Of a stretch of DNA of 64,000 nt, positions 34,395-43,392 are shown one piece after another. The stretch spans positions 806,001 to 870,000 of the forward strand of contig NZ_CP130322.1 in assembly GCF_033025475.1 (NCBI RefSeq), read 5' to 3'. Each line of letters opens with the position of its first letter. Position 1 is the first letter of the stretch. The notes under the pieces were generated by a model. The model ran no database searches. It was given only the letters and a program-made list of their open reading frames with translations, and was not told the origin of the DNA. The stretch comes from Sphingomonas sp. C3-2 (GTDB taxonomy: Bacteria > Pseudomonadota > Alphaproteobacteria > Sphingomonadales > Sphingomonadaceae). The translations under genes were made by a program, and so were the position numbers.

Positions 34395-34739
34395 GTGAAG
34401 GCAACCATCTGGCACAACCCGAAATGCGGCACATCACGCAAGACGCTGGAAATTCTGCAGAACCAGCCCGGCGTCGAGGTTGAGGTGATCGAGTATCTGA
34501 AGAACCCACCGTCCCCCGAAAAGCTGGGTGCGCTCTACGCCCGCGCCGGCATGACCCCGCATGACGGGCTGCGCCGCAAGGAAAAGCTGGTGCAGGACCT
34601 CGACCTTGATCATGTGAGCGAACCGGCGGTGCTGAAGGCGATGGTGGCCGATCCGATCATCATTGAACGCCCGATCGTCGAGACCGAAAAGGGTGTCCGC
34701 CTGTGCCGCCCGCAGGAAAAAGTGCACGAAATCCTGTGA
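34395..34739 (+). CDS. arsC: Arsenate reductase, glutaredoxin-dependent ArsC-like
   Basis: This protein of 114 residues has a thioredoxin-like fold with the catalytic Cys11 in HNPKCGTSRKTL. The arsenate-binding Arg residues (about 60, 94 and 107 in E. coli) are represented by LRRKEKL, ERPIVET and RLCRP. I chose GTG 34395 because AGGAG lies 7 nt before it; the earlier ATG gives an unlikely extension. No arsR, arsB or acr3 genes are nearby, so its role may be general (YffB/ArsC-like) rather than arsenic resistance. Confidence 0.9.
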   Translation: MKATIWHNPKCGTSRKTLEILQNQPGVEVEVIEYLKNPPSPEKLGALYARAGMTPHDGLRRKEKLVQDLDLDHVSEPAVLKAMVADPIIIERPIVETEKGVRLCRPQEKVHEIL

Positions 34740-34828
34740 TCCGGCGCTAATCGCGCCAACTGCAACATCCCTGTCACATTTCGTGCGTTTACCCCGGGGC
34801 GAGAAAGCCAGAAGGGGTGGCGCACGAT

Positions 34829-35578
34829 ATGGGCACGGTTGCTGTTTACAGTTTGAAAGGCGGGGTCGGCAAAACCACGATCGCAGTGAACCTGGCCTGG
34901 GCGGCGGCGCAGCAGTCCGCCCGGCGAACGCTGTTATGGGACCTCGATCCGCAAGGGGGTGCCAGCTATCTGATCGGCGCCCCCGCGACGCCCGGCATTT
35001 CGGCCGAGGCGATATTCTCGAAATCGGTGGCGCCTTCCCATTATATCCGCCCCTCGACGGTAGCGGGCGTAGACCTGCTCGGTGCCGGCGCGTCGCTGCG
35101 CGGGCTTGACCGGTTCCTTGAGGATCTGGCCAAGAAGAAGCGGTTGGCGCGGCTGATCGAGGGGCTGCGCAAGGATTATGACCGGATCATCCTCGATTGC
35201 CCGCCCGGGCTGCACGAGACCGGCGAGCAGATATTGCGCGCGGCGGATATCATCGCCGTACCCGTCATCCCCTCTCCGCTTGCCGAACGCGCGCTGGACG
35301 AGATGATCCAGACGCTTTCTCGGCTAAAGGGCGCGGACGGTGCGATCATCCCCATCTATTCGATGGTGGACCAGCGCCGCGTGCTCCACCGCACCGCCAC
35401 CGACGCCCGGCCAAGCTGGCCTGCCATTCCCATGGCGAGCGCGGTCGAACAAATGGGTGTCGAACGTGCCCCGGTGCATGCATTTGCCCCTCGTTCCAAC
35501 GCCGGGCAGGCCTTCAGCGAATTATGGCGCGTGATCGAACAAAGGCTGAGCGGCGCAAAACCAATGCGGGGCCATTGA
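34829..35578 (+). CDS. ParA/Soj-family partition-like ATPase
   Basis: This protein of 249 residues has a deviant Walker A motif, KGGVGKTT, at residues 10-17 with the signature Lys. The Walker A' and B equivalents are [16 protein letters not shown] and [10 protein letters not shown]. The rest lacks a DNA-binding N-terminal domain. No parB gene is nearby, and the true chromosomal parAB pair is normally near the origin, so this is an orphan ParA-like ATPase that could position a cellular cargo. ATG 34829 has GAAGGGG 11 nt upstream; GTG 34817 is the alternative. Confidence 0.88.
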   Translation: MGTVAVYSLKGGVGKTTIAVNLAWAAAQQSARRTLLWDLDPQGGASYLIGAPATPGISAEAIFSKSVAPSHYIRPSTVAGVDLLGAGASLRGLDRFLEDLAKKKRLARLIEGLRKDYDRIILDCPPGLHETGEQILRAADIIAVPVIPSPLAERALDEMIQTLSRLKGADGAIIPIYSMVDQRRVLHRTATDARPSWPAIPMASAVEQMGVERAPVHAFAPRSNAGQAFSELWRVIEQRLSGAKPMRGH

Positions 35579-35609
35579 TAAGGCGGGGTTAAAGCCGCAT
35601 ATTGAGGGC

Positions 35610-36338
35610 GTGCAACCACTCGACACAACGATGCTGCTCCGCGCCTATGCCTGCGGCGTCTTTCCGATGGCGGACGACCGCGATGCCGACAAGGTGTTCT
35701 GGGTCGAGCCCAAGAAACGCGGCGTGTTGCCCCTTGACGGCTTTCACCTCTCCCGCTCGCTTGCCAAGACGATCAAGTCCGACCGGTTCATAGTGACCGC
35801 CGACCGGGCGTTTCGCGAGGTGATCGCCACCTGCGCGCAGGAAACGAGCGACCGGCCGGGCACGTGGATCAACGCGCAGATCGAATCCGCCTGTGTCGAG
35901 CTCCACGCGCGTGGCCATGCCCATTCGGTGGAAGTGTGGCACGAGGATGCGCTGGTCGGCGGGCTTTACGGGATCAAGCTGGGCGGCGCGTTTTTTGGGG
36001 AGAGCATGTTCAGCCGGATGCGCGACGCCTCGAAGGTTGCGCTGGCGCATCTGGTGGCGCGGTTGCGGCTGGGCGGATTTACGCTGCTCGACTGCCAGTT
36101 CATCACCGATCATCTGGCGTCGCTGGGCGCGATCGAAATACCGCGCGACGATTACATCGCGTTGCTGGATTCGGCGTTGGTCGGCGGTTCGGGCGTGGCT
36201 TCCTCACCCGACTTCTCGGCGCTCGATTCCCTGGCGGCGGAGGCCTTGCGCGGCGCCGATGACGCAGCTTCGGAAACAACCGTATCGGGCCCGGTATCGG
36301 GGAAATTCATCGTGCAGGCCTTGGCCCACACATCATAG
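35610..36338 (+). CDS. aat: Leucyl/phenylalanyl-tRNA--protein transferase
   Basis: This protein of 242 residues adds Leu or Phe to N-terminal Arg/Lys of proteins, marking them for ClpAP (N-end rule). [50 protein letters not shown] and the acceptor pocket [20 protein letters not shown] are all typical. The start (GTG 35610) has only a weak Shine-Dalgarno; Met8 is an alternative. The last 62 codons overlap the 3' end of the DUF2155 gene on the other strand by 187 nt. The C-terminal [13 protein letters not shown] tail resembles that of relatives, so the overlap seems real. Confidence 0.92.
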   Translation: MQPLDTTMLLRAYACGVFPMADDRDADKVFWVEPKKRGVLPLDGFHLSRSLAKTIKSDRFIVTADRAFREVIATCAQETSDRPGTWINAQIESACVELHARGHAHSVEVWHEDALVGGLYGIKLGGAFFGESMFSRMRDASKVALAHLVARLRLGGFTLLDCQFITDHLASLGAIEIPRDDYIALLDSALVGGSGVASSPDFSALDSLAAEALRGADDAASETTVSGPVSGKFIVQALAHTS

Positions 36339-36808
36339 ACCGGGTGCTCGACGACGTTGAGCGAAGGCGACTCCTTGAACAGCCAGCCCGAGAATACCCG
36401 GCCCCATTTGTCCTTGGCGTCCTTCACATCGACCTGGACAAAGGCGCCGGTCAGTTGCTCGGGCTCCCAGGGCGCGGTCTTTTCACAGGCGCGCAGGCGG
36501 ACGATGACATCGCCCAGCCGCAGCGCCTGGCCGGGCTTCATCGTGAGATCGCGGGAAATACCATTGCGCTTGTTGAGCACGCCGATCACGGCCACGCGGT
36601 CGGCCATCGGCGTCGTCCCGGCGACCGCCGGGGCATCGACCTGCTCGACCTTTTCGGTGGGCAGGGCTTCAGCCGCGGCGCGGGGCGTTGCGGGCGCCTG
36701 CGGCTGTTGATCCTGAAGCGCCGAGACAGCCTGCCAGCCAGCCGCGCCAAGCACGACCGCGGCCACACCGCCCAGCACCCAGCGCTTGCTCACGCGCCGG
36801 GCGTCCAT
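36152..36808 (-). CDS. DUF2155 domain-containing periplasmic protein
   Basis: This protein of 218 residues has one N-terminal hydrophobic segment (about 9-28) that anchors or exports it, a Pro/Ala linker, then the DUF2155 core. The core has two Cys ([15 protein letters not shown] and WAKACTMNF) likely to be disulfide-bonded. The DUF has been linked to the cell envelope in alphaproteobacteria, but no function is established. The tail after about residue 178 is low complexity and is encoded in the stretch that overlaps aat. Its start overlaps the end of the NDUFA12-like gene by 19 nt. Confidence 0.9.
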   Translation of the reverse strand: MDARRVSKRWVLGGVAAVVLGAAGWQAVSALQDQQPQAPATPRAAAEALPTEKVEQVDAPAVAGTTPMADRVAVIGVLNKRNGISRDLTMKPGQALRLGDVIVRLRACEKTAPWEPEQLTGAFVQVDVKDAKDKWGRVFSGWLFKESPSLNVVEHPVYDVWAKACTMNFPDTGPDTVVSEAASSAPRKASAARESSAEKSGEEATPEPPTNAESSNAM

Positions 36809-37185
36809 GCCTCATAATCGCCAGTGGCCTTGGCCCGCTGACCACCCTTTTCAAGCGCGCCCGCAGGACGATAGGCCTGCGGCGTGCCGGTAAGGTTGGG
36901 CATGGGCTCCACCTGCCAGGCGCGCGCCGGGGGCATCACTTCATCGGGCGTGCCGCTGATCGTGCCGTGGAGCCAGCTGTGCCATTCGGGCGGCACGCGG
37001 CTTGAATCGTTCAAGCCCTTGTAGATGACCCAACGACGACCGCGACGGCCATCCTGCGCGCGCCCTTCGTAATAGACATTGCCCAGATGGTCCTCGCCGA
37101 CCTTGCGGCCATTGCGCATCGTGTTGAGCGCGGTGCCGAAGGTCGCGCCTTCCCACCAAGTGAAAATATTCTTGAAAATGCCCAT
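36790..37185 (-). CDS. NADH:ubiquinone oxidoreductase accessory subunit, NDUFA12 type
   Basis: This protein of 131 residues is homologous to the eukaryotic accessory subunit B17.2 (NDUFA12), present in alphaproteobacterial complex I. The core GEDHLGNVYYEGR, then RRGRRWVIYKGLNDSSRVPPEWHSWLHG, is clear and highly typical. It binds to the peripheral arm of complex I at the membrane. It lies outside the nuo operon, as in many alphaproteobacteria, and its 3' end overlaps the DUF2155 gene. Confidence 0.95.
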   Translation of the reverse strand: MGIFKNIFTWWEGATFGTALNTMRNGRKVGEDHLGNVYYEGRAQDGRRGRRWVIYKGLNDSSRVPPEWHSWLHGTISGTPDEVMPPARAWQVEPMPNLTGTPQAYRPAGALEKGGQRAKATGDYEAWTPGA

Positions 37186-37245
37186 AGGCGCTCCGTTACT
37201 GCAAAGCAGGCCGTTAGCAAACCGCTTTTCGCCCGATCGCGGCGT

Positions 37246-37728
37246 TCAGCGGGGTTGCGGGCCGCCTTCCCAGCTTACCTTGTCGCCTTCGCGGATGCCG
37301 AGCGCGTCCGAGCGGCCACCGGCGATCTCGAAAACGGCAATGACCGGCTCTCCCGAGTCGACAGGCTCCAGCGAGTGGGGTGTGGCCTCCCGCGCTATGC
37401 GCGCAATGCTACCGTCCTGCCGGATGAAGATCATATCGAGAGGGATGAGCGTGTTCTTCATCCAGAACGACGCCGGGCGCGGCGTTGCGAAGGGAAAGAT
37501 CATCCCGCCATCGTCGGGCAGCTGGGTCCGGAACATCAGGCCCCGCTGCTGTTCCTCAAAGCTGCGCGCAACCTCGACGCGGAAAGCGATCGTGCGATCG
37601 GCGGTTTTCACCGAAAGCGGGATGAGAACGGCCTCTTCGGCCTGATTCGCGGCCACGGCAGACGTCGCCCCACTGCAGCCGCCCAGCATTGCAGAAAGCG
37701 CCAGCACACACGCCAGATATGTCTTCAT
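37246..37728 (-). CDS. DUF192 domain lipoprotein
   Basis: This protein of 160 residues has a lipoprotein signal; its lipobox is MLGGCS, with the acylated Cys about 18 residues in. The DUF192 core includes VARSFEEQQRGLMFRTQLPDDGGMIFPF, SFWMKNTLIPLDMIFI, then SGEPVIAVFEIAGGRSDALGI. Function is unknown. I chose ATG 37728; the frame begins seven codons earlier but that ATG lies inside the upstream cold-shock gene. The start is close behind the cold-shock gene stop, so co-transcription is likely. Confidence 0.9.
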   Translation of the reverse strand: MKTYLACVLALSAMLGGCSGATSAVAANQAEEAVLIPLSVKTADRTIAFRVEVARSFEEQQRGLMFRTQLPDDGGMIFPFATPRPASFWMKNTLIPLDMIFIRQDGSIARIAREATPHSLEPVDSGEPVIAVFEIAGGRSDALGIREGDKVSWEGGPQPR

Positions 37729-37732
37729 CGGT

Positions 37733-38371
37733 TCAGTGAGGCCTTTCAACGACCACGGCGAGCAACCCCTTGTTGCCCTTCACACTGCGTGCGTGAAGCG
37801 TATCCCCGGTTTCAATGTCAATGAGGCCCGCGCGCCGAAGCGTTTCCATATGGACGAAAATGTCGCTCTCATCATCGTCGCGAACAAGGAAACCGTAGCC
37901 CTTGACCCGGTTGAACCATTTCACCGTTACCTTTTCGAAAGGCCCGGCTTCGTCGACGAACTCCATCGGATCGACACGGCTGGCACGATCACGCGCCTGC
38001 TTGTCGAAATCGGGCCCGATCGCGGTCGACAGGTCGAAGGTCAAAATCTTGCGCGCCTGAAGCCCGCGATTGCGGCGCACCGCAAGGCAGACGAGCCGCG
38101 TCCCTTCGGGCAGGCTCCTACGGTCATGCTCACGCAGGACCGAGAAATGGATGAGCACATCGCCCGATCCGTCCTCGGCAACCATGAAGCCGAAGCCCCG
38201 CGTTGCATCGAACCATTTGATGGTGCCCGAATGGCGTTCCAGAACCTCCAGATCGGCCGATCCGGCCGAAATGGAATTTGTGTGAGCAGTCTCATGGCCG
38301 GCCCCAAAAGCCGAACCGTGATCTAATGCCTCCAAGCGACCAGTCTCATGCACGCGAGCGGTCCCCTCCAT
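37733..38371 (-). CDS. Double cold-shock-domain protein
   Basis: This nucleic-acid-binding protein of 212 residues has two cold-shock domains. The first, about 47-113, carries [14 protein letters not shown] (RNP-1) and VLIHFSVL (RNP-2). The second, about 146-210, carries [14 protein letters not shown] and [10 protein letters not shown] charged linker of about 30 residues separates them. Two-domain CSD proteins of this type are widespread in alphaproteobacteria and contribute to cold or stress RNA handling. The first 45 residues are unusual and may be disordered. It precedes the DUF192 gene by 4 bp. Confidence 0.94.
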   Translation of the reverse strand: MEGTARVHETGRLEALDHGSAFGAGHETAHTNSISAGSADLEVLERHSGTIKWFDATRGFGFMVAEDGSGDVLIHFSVLREHDRRSLPEGTRLVCLAVRRNRGLQARKILTFDLSTAIGPDFDKQARDRASRVDPMEFVDEAGPFEKVTVKWFNRVKGYGFLVRDDDESDIFVHMETLRRAGLIDIETGDTLHARSVKGNKGLLAVVVERPH

Positions 38372-38438
38372 TCATGTGCTTCCCCAGTTGAAGGTAACAT
38401 AGGAACCAGAAATACCAAACCTTGAGAAGAGGAATGTT

Positions 38439-38972
38439 TCACAACGGTTCTTCAAGTTCATCGCCGGGAGCGGCCGAGACTATTCTTTTCGAGAATTCAA
38501 AGGAATGACCTGCGCGCAACATCGCGGAAAACTGCCGTTTACGCGTAGGTTCATCAGCGGGCGAAGCGCCATAGGGGCCGATCCGGCGCCGGCTGGCAAA
38601 ACGCATCGCGGCATCCCATGCGCCCTCCTCCGCCACCGTGCGCGCAGCCCCTGCGTCCGAATCCTCGATCCCCGCGAGTCGCAGCGCCTCTTCCACGCGG
38701 CGGCTGCCATAGCCGCGCCGGGTGAGTGCGGTCGCGCGCATTTCGGCAAAAAGCGCGTCGTTGACATAGCCGAGCTCTGCCATCCGCTCGGCGAGCTGTT
38801 CCACCGGCGGCGGCGCCTCCCCCGCCCAGCCGCGCTCGCGCAGCTTGCGATGCAAATAAGCCTGCAATCTGGCCCTTGAGGTGGCGTAGCGTTCGACATA
38901 ATGGAGCGCCAGACGTTCAAGGTCAGCCGCCTGTAGCGCCGGACGCCCGGTTTTTGGTTGTTTTCCCGTCAC
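38439..38972 (-). CDS. recX: RecX family regulatory protein
   Basis: This all-helical protein of about 177 residues limits RecA filament growth. The RecX repeats are seen in ALHYVERYATSRARLQAYLHRKLRERGW and in LAERMAELGYVNDALFAEMRATALTRRGYGSRRVEEALRLAGI. recA is not adjacent. The start is uncertain: GTG 38972 gives a natural N-terminus but has a poor Shine-Dalgarno; the frame is open for 35 more codons upstream, overlapping the promoter region of the divergent ligase gene. Confidence 0.85.
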   Translation of the reverse strand: MTGKQPKTGRPALQAADLERLALHYVERYATSRARLQAYLHRKLRERGWAGEAPPPVEQLAERMAELGYVNDALFAEMRATALTRRGYGSRRVEEALRLAGIEDSDAGAARTVAEEGAWDAAMRFASRRRIGPYGASPADEPTRKRQFSAMLRAGHSFEFSKRIVSAAPGDELEEPL

Positions 38973-39107
38973 CGCCACGTTTGTGCCACAGTCGGGCCGG
39001 ATTTTGAACGCGCCTTTATCGTTAGAAGGCGAAACTGTGATAATTCGCGCCGGTGCGCCTGCTGGGTTCAAAACCACGGCAATTCCGGCAACAAGGGACG
39101 CTGTGAC

Positions 39108-40883
39108 ATGCTTAATATAGCAAGGAATGCCGCGCCCGGCTCAAAGGTCGCTGATATGCAAATTCTTGAACCGACCCCGACCCAGGATGGGCTGGCGCGT
39201 CGTTTTTCCGACTTCAACACGCTTGGCGACGCGCTCGACTATGCCGCCACCGGCAAACGCGGCCTGAATTTTCACGATGCGCGCGGCAATCTGGCGCACC
39301 CCTATCGCTACTCCGAACTGCGCGAAGATGCGCTCGACTATGCCTATCGTCTGATCGCGCACGGAATCGCCCCCGGCGACCGTATCGCGCTGATCGCCGA
39401 AACCGGCCCCGAGTTCGCTGCCCTGTTCTTCGGCACCGTCTATGCCGGTGCATGGCCCGTGCCGCTGCCCCTGCCCACCTCGTTCGGCGGTCGTGACAGC
39501 TATATCGACCAGCTCAAGGTCCAGTTGCAAAGCTCCGACCCGAAGATGCTGCTCTTCCCGGCCGAACTGGCGACGATGGCCGGTGAGGCAGCGACCCAGT
39601 CGGATGTCGAAGGGATGGCCTGGGAAGATTTCGGCGCGCGCGCCGCAACGCCCGCCCCGCTTCCCGAAGCCAAGCCGGACGATATCTGCTATCTGCAATA
39701 TTCCAGCGGCTCCACCCGCTTTCCGCACGGCGTGGCCGTGACCCACCATGCGCTGCTCAACAATCTGGCCGCGCATTCGCATGGCATGGAACTGGCCCCC
39801 GAGGACCGCTGCATTTCGTGGCTGCCCTGGTATCATGACATGGGTCTGGTCGGCTGCTTCCTGTCGCCGGTCGCCAATCAGGTTTCGACCGACTATCTGA
39901 AGACCGAGGATTTCGCGCGCCGGCCGCTCGCCTGGCTCGACATGATCAGCCGCAACACCGGCACCTCGATCAGCTATTCGCCGACCTTCGGCTATGACAT
40001 CTGCGCCCGTCGCATGTCGAGCCAGACGCGCGCGTCGGACCGTTTCGACCTGTCGCGCTGGCGGCTTGCGGGCAATGGCGCGGACATGATCCGCCCCGAC
40101 GTGATGCAGAGCTTTGTCGATGCCTTTGCCGAAGCCGGCTTCAAGGCATCGGCCTTCCTCCCCAGCTACGGCCTTGCCGAAGCAACGCTTGCGGTGTCGA
40201 TCATGCCCCCGGGCGAAGGCATCGTCGTCGAACTGGTCGAGGAAACCGAATTGTCGGGCGGCGCGGGCGCCGAAGACCGGCCGCAGCGTTACCGCGCCAT
40301 CGTCAATTGCGGCAAACCCTGCCGCGACATGACCATCGAGATCCGCGACGAGGATGGCGGCGCGCTGCCCGACCGCACGATCGGCAAGGTCTGGTGCAAG
40401 GGGCCGTCGGTCATGGCGGGCTATTTCCGGGATCAGGAAGCCACCGATGCGTGCATGCGCGATGGTTGGCTCGACACCGGCGACATGGGTTATATGTCCG
40501 ATGGCTACATCTATATTGTCGGCCGCGCCAAAGACATGATCATCATCAACGGCAAGAACCACTGGCCGCAGGACATTGAATGGGCCGTGGAGCAGCTCCC
40601 CGGCTTCAAGCAGGGCGACATCGCGGCGTTCTCGATCACCACCGCCGGTGGCGAGGAAACCCCCGCCGTGCTCGTCCATTGCCGCACGTCGGACAATGCC
40701 GAACGCGTCCGCCTGCGCGAGGAAATCCGCGAAAAGGTACGTTCGATCACTGGCATGAACTGCGTCATCGAACTGGTTCCGCCGCGGACGCTGCCGCGCA
40801 CCAGCTCGGGCAAGCTCAGCCGCGCCAAGGCGCGCAACCTGTATCTGTCGGGCGAGATCCAGCCCTTCGATCTGGCCGCCTGA
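39108..40883 (+). CDS. Fatty acyl-AMP ligase (FadD32-like)
   Basis: This protein of 591 residues is of the acyl-adenylate-forming superfamily. The ATP loop reads YSSGSTRFPHGVAVTH, then SYGLAEATLAVS, then GWLDTGDMGY and the C-terminal Lys in TSSGKLSRAKARN. The insertion near ICYLQYSSGSTRF and the PLPLPTSFGGRD segment are typical of FAALs, which make acyl-AMP and usually pass it to an acyl carrier protein or polyketide synthase rather than to CoA. No carrier protein or synthase gene is next to it. I chose ATG 39108 (AAGGGA upstream); ATG 39156 is also possible. Confidence 0.9.
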   Translation: MLNIARNAAPGSKVADMQILEPTPTQDGLARRFSDFNTLGDALDYAATGKRGLNFHDARGNLAHPYRYSELREDALDYAYRLIAHGIAPGDRIALIAETGPEFAALFFGTVYAGAWPVPLPLPTSFGGRDSYIDQLKVQLQSSDPKMLLFPAELATMAGEAATQSDVEGMAWEDFGARAATPAPLPEAKPDDICYLQYSSGSTRFPHGVAVTHHALLNNLAAHSHGMELAPEDRCISWLPWYHDMGLVGCFLSPVANQVSTDYLKTEDFARRPLAWLDMISRNTGTSISYSPTFGYDICARRMSSQTRASDRFDLSRWRLAGNGADMIRPDVMQSFVDAFAEAGFKASAFLPSYGLAEATLAVSIMPPGEGIVVELVEETELSGGAGAEDRPQRYRAIVNCGKPCRDMTIEIRDEDGGALPDRTIGKVWCKGPSVMAGYFRDQEATDACMRDGWLDTGDMGYMSDGYIYIVGRAKDMIIINGKNHWPQDIEWAVEQLPGFKQGDIAAFSITTAGGEETPAVLVHCRTSDNAERVRLREEIREKVRSITGMNCVIELVPPRTLPRTSSGKLSRAKARNLYLSGEIQPFDLAA

Positions 40884-40909
40884 CCTTATCCGGCAAGACT
40901 GATAAAATT

Positions 40910-40942
40910 GTTCGGGCGGCAGGACATTCCTGTCGCCCGAAC
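40910..40942 (+). terminator. Hairpin after the acyl-AMP ligase gene
   Basis: GTTCGGGCGGCAGGA pairs with the near-complement at 40928-40942 around a 3-nt loop, 27 bp past the stop. There is no clear T-run, so termination may be partly Rho-dependent. Confidence 0.6.
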
Positions 40943-40997
40943 TGCAATTCGGCATAGCCCGGCCGCCTCGGCAACTTCTCGCTAACCTGTCTCCGCT

Positions 40998-43361
40998 ATG
41001 TCCGCCCATGTGGACCAGAATCGGATGATAGGGGGAATTGCGCCCGATATCGGGTGGCTGACCATATTGGGGCTGAGTGATTCGGCTGCCCGCAATCTGG
41101 GTGCCGTGCGCGCGGCCCAGTTGAGCGTGCTCCACCGCACCGCACTATTTCGCTTTGCTGCCAATATGTTCGCCGCGCTGCTCCTCATCATCGCGTTCCG
41201 GGAGCAGATCGGTGCTCAAACGCTGTATGGCTGGCTGGTGCTGACCATCGCCACCACCGGCTTCAACGCGCATGACCGGATAAGCGCCCGCCACTGGGCG
41301 GACCGTTCCGCAACGCTGGTAAACCTCCACCGCGAAACCATTGGTTCGCTGCTGACCGGCCTTGTCTGGTGCATCCCGATCATTTTGTTCGCGCCGCACG
41401 CGGATACGGGCGGGTTGCTCGCGCTCTGGGCGATATCGGCCTTTCTAATGGCGGTATCGACCGCAATCCTCGTTACCGTTCCGGTGGCGACGATCACCTT
41501 CCTGCTGCTGATCGGATTCACATGGGCGGCGCAACTGGCGGCGCTCGGGCATATCATCCCGATGGTGGTGACGCTCTGCTACACGGCCATACTTGTCGTC
41601 TCCGCCATGCGAAGCGGCCGCGCCTTTGTGCTGAACCGCGTCGCCACGCTTGAACTCAGCGAGAATAAGGAAGTCGTGAGCCTGTTGCTGCGCGAATTCG
41701 AGGACGAAAACGCAGACTGGCTATGGCAGACCGACATGCAGGGACGCATGACCTCAATCGCGCCCCGCTTTGCCGCGGCCCTCGGCAAACCGGCCGAGGA
41801 ACTGATTGGAATGACGCTGCCATCGATGCTGATGTCGGCGTCGGAAGATGGCAACGCCGCCGCCCTTGCGCCGCTCATCGACCGCTTGGCAACGCGGACG
41901 AGTTTCGCCAACCTGATCGTGCCGATCGATCGGCAGGGCGAAATACGCTGGCTGGCGCTGTCCGCCGCGCCCAAGACCGATGTGCATGGCAATTTCATGG
42001 GGTTTCGGGGTGTCGGGTCTGACGTGACCGCCGAACGCACCTCCGCCGACCAGATCAACCGGCTGGCCCGATCCGACATGCTGACAGGCCTGCCCAACCG
42101 ACTGAGCCTGAACGAAATGCTGAGCCGGGCACTGGAACCGTGCGGGGCCATTCCGCCGCGCTGCGCCTTCTTGATGATCGACCTCGACCGATTCAAGGCG
42201 GTCAACGACACGCTCGGCCACCCGCTCGGAGACCGGTTGCTGGGCCAGGTGGCGGCACGGCTCAACGCCCTGATGGCCGCGCAGGATCTGTGCGGGCGCC
42301 TGGGCGGCGACGAATTTGCGGTGGTGATCCGCAATGTCGCCGTGATCGAACATATCGACGAACTGGCTCAGGCGATCATCGAATCGCTTTCCGCGCCCTA
42401 TGAGGTGGACGGGCATTCGCTATACATAGGCGCGAGCATCGGGATCGCCGTGGCCCCGGAAGACGGATCAACGCCCGAGACGCTCGTCCGCAGCGCCGAC
42501 CTCGCCCTGTACCGATCCAAGGATGCCGGCGGCGGGCGCTATCACCGGTACGAGCCGCAGCTTCATGCGGATGCCGAAGAGCGCCGCGCGCTTGAAAGCG
42601 CGCTGCACGGCGCGCTGGAAGCCGGACAGATGCGGATCGTCTATCAGCCGGTCATCTCGACGAGCGCGGCCGCGATCGAGGCGTTCGAAGCGCTTTTGCG
42701 CTGGGACCACCCCGAACTGGGCGCTGTTCCGCCCTATAAGTTCATCCCCGTCGCCGAGGACACCCGGCTGATCACGCGGATCGGTGAATGGGTGCTGCGC
42801 ACCGCGTGCATCGAGGCCGCGCGCTGGCCCGCCCCCATCCGCGTCGCGGTGAACGTCTCCCCCGAACAACTGAACGATCCCCACTTCGTGTCGTCGGTGG
42901 TGTCGGCCTTGTCGCACAGCGGGCTTGCGCCGGAACGGCTTGAGCTTGAGGTGACCGAGAGCATTTTTCTGCGCGAGGGCACGGGGGCGATCAATATTCT
43001 CGATCAGGTGCTCCGCCTCGGCATTCGCCTGACGCTCGACGATTTCGGCACCGGCTATTCAGCGCTCGGCTATCTGCGCAAGACCCGGTTCTCGACGATC
43101 AAGATCGACCGAAGCTTTGTCGAGGGTGCGGCGCGCAACAACAGCGAAAGCCTCGCGATCATCCGCGCGGTGGTGGCGCTGGCGCAGAGCCTGGGCATGA
43201 GCACGACCGCCGAAGGCGCCGAAACCGAGGAAGAGGTGAAAATCGCCCGGCAATTGGGGTGCAGCAAGGTGCAGGGCTATTATTTCGGCCATCCCATGAG
43301 CCCGGCCCATGCCGCAGCGCTGGTGAATCAGGACGCATCGCCGATTGCTGCCAGCGCCTGA
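40998..43361 (+). CDS. Membrane PAS-GGDEF-EAL cyclic-di-GMP protein
   Basis: This protein of 787 residues has about five to six N-terminal membrane helices (within residues 45-210), then a PAS-like domain (about 240-345), a GGDEF domain with an intact GGDEF motif at 436-440, and an EAL domain with EALLRW at 564 and the catalytic pair at 681-682 in DDFGTGYS. Both motifs look intact, so it could make and break cyclic di-GMP, with one activity often dominant. The membrane part resembles a MASE-type sensor, but the signal is unknown. It is a single gene after the acyl-AMP ligase. Confidence 0.95.
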   Translation: MSAHVDQNRMIGGIAPDIGWLTILGLSDSAARNLGAVRAAQLSVLHRTALFRFAANMFAALLLIIAFREQIGAQTLYGWLVLTIATTGFNAHDRISARHWADRSATLVNLHRETIGSLLTGLVWCIPIILFAPHADTGGLLALWAISAFLMAVSTAILVTVPVATITFLLLIGFTWAAQLAALGHIIPMVVTLCYTAILVVSAMRSGRAFVLNRVATLELSENKEVVSLLLREFEDENADWLWQTDMQGRMTSIAPRFAAALGKPAEELIGMTLPSMLMSASEDGNAAALAPLIDRLATRTSFANLIVPIDRQGEIRWLALSAAPKTDVHGNFMGFRGVGSDVTAERTSADQINRLARSDMLTGLPNRLSLNEMLSRALEPCGAIPPRCAFLMIDLDRFKAVNDTLGHPLGDRLLGQVAARLNALMAAQDLCGRLGGDEFAVVIRNVAVIEHIDELAQAIIESLSAPYEVDGHSLYIGASIGIAVAPEDGSTPETLVRSADLALYRSKDAGGGRYHRYEPQLHADAEERRALESALHGALEAGQMRIVYQPVISTSAAAIEAFEALLRWDHPELGAVPPYKFIPVAEDTRLITRIGEWVLRTACIEAARWPAPIRVAVNVSPEQLNDPHFVSSVVSALSHSGLAPERLELEVTESIFLREGTGAINILDQVLRLGIRLTLDDFGTGYSALGYLRKTRFSTIKIDRSFVEGAARNNSESLAIIRAVVALAQSLGMSTTAEGAETEEEVKIARQLGCSKVQGYYFGHPMSPAHAAALVNQDASPIAASA

Positions 43362-43392
43362 CAATCGCGCCCGAGCCAGTTAAGCTCACCCA

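Noticed and set aside
34395-34739. Arsenic-resistance operon
   Set aside because: Only an ArsC-like gene is present; no arsR, efflux pump or other arsenic gene is nearby.
39141-41135. 664-codon minus-strand frame opposite the acyl-AMP ligase and c-di-GMP genes
   Set aside because: Antisense of two clear genes, crosses their boundary and lacks any recognisable motif.
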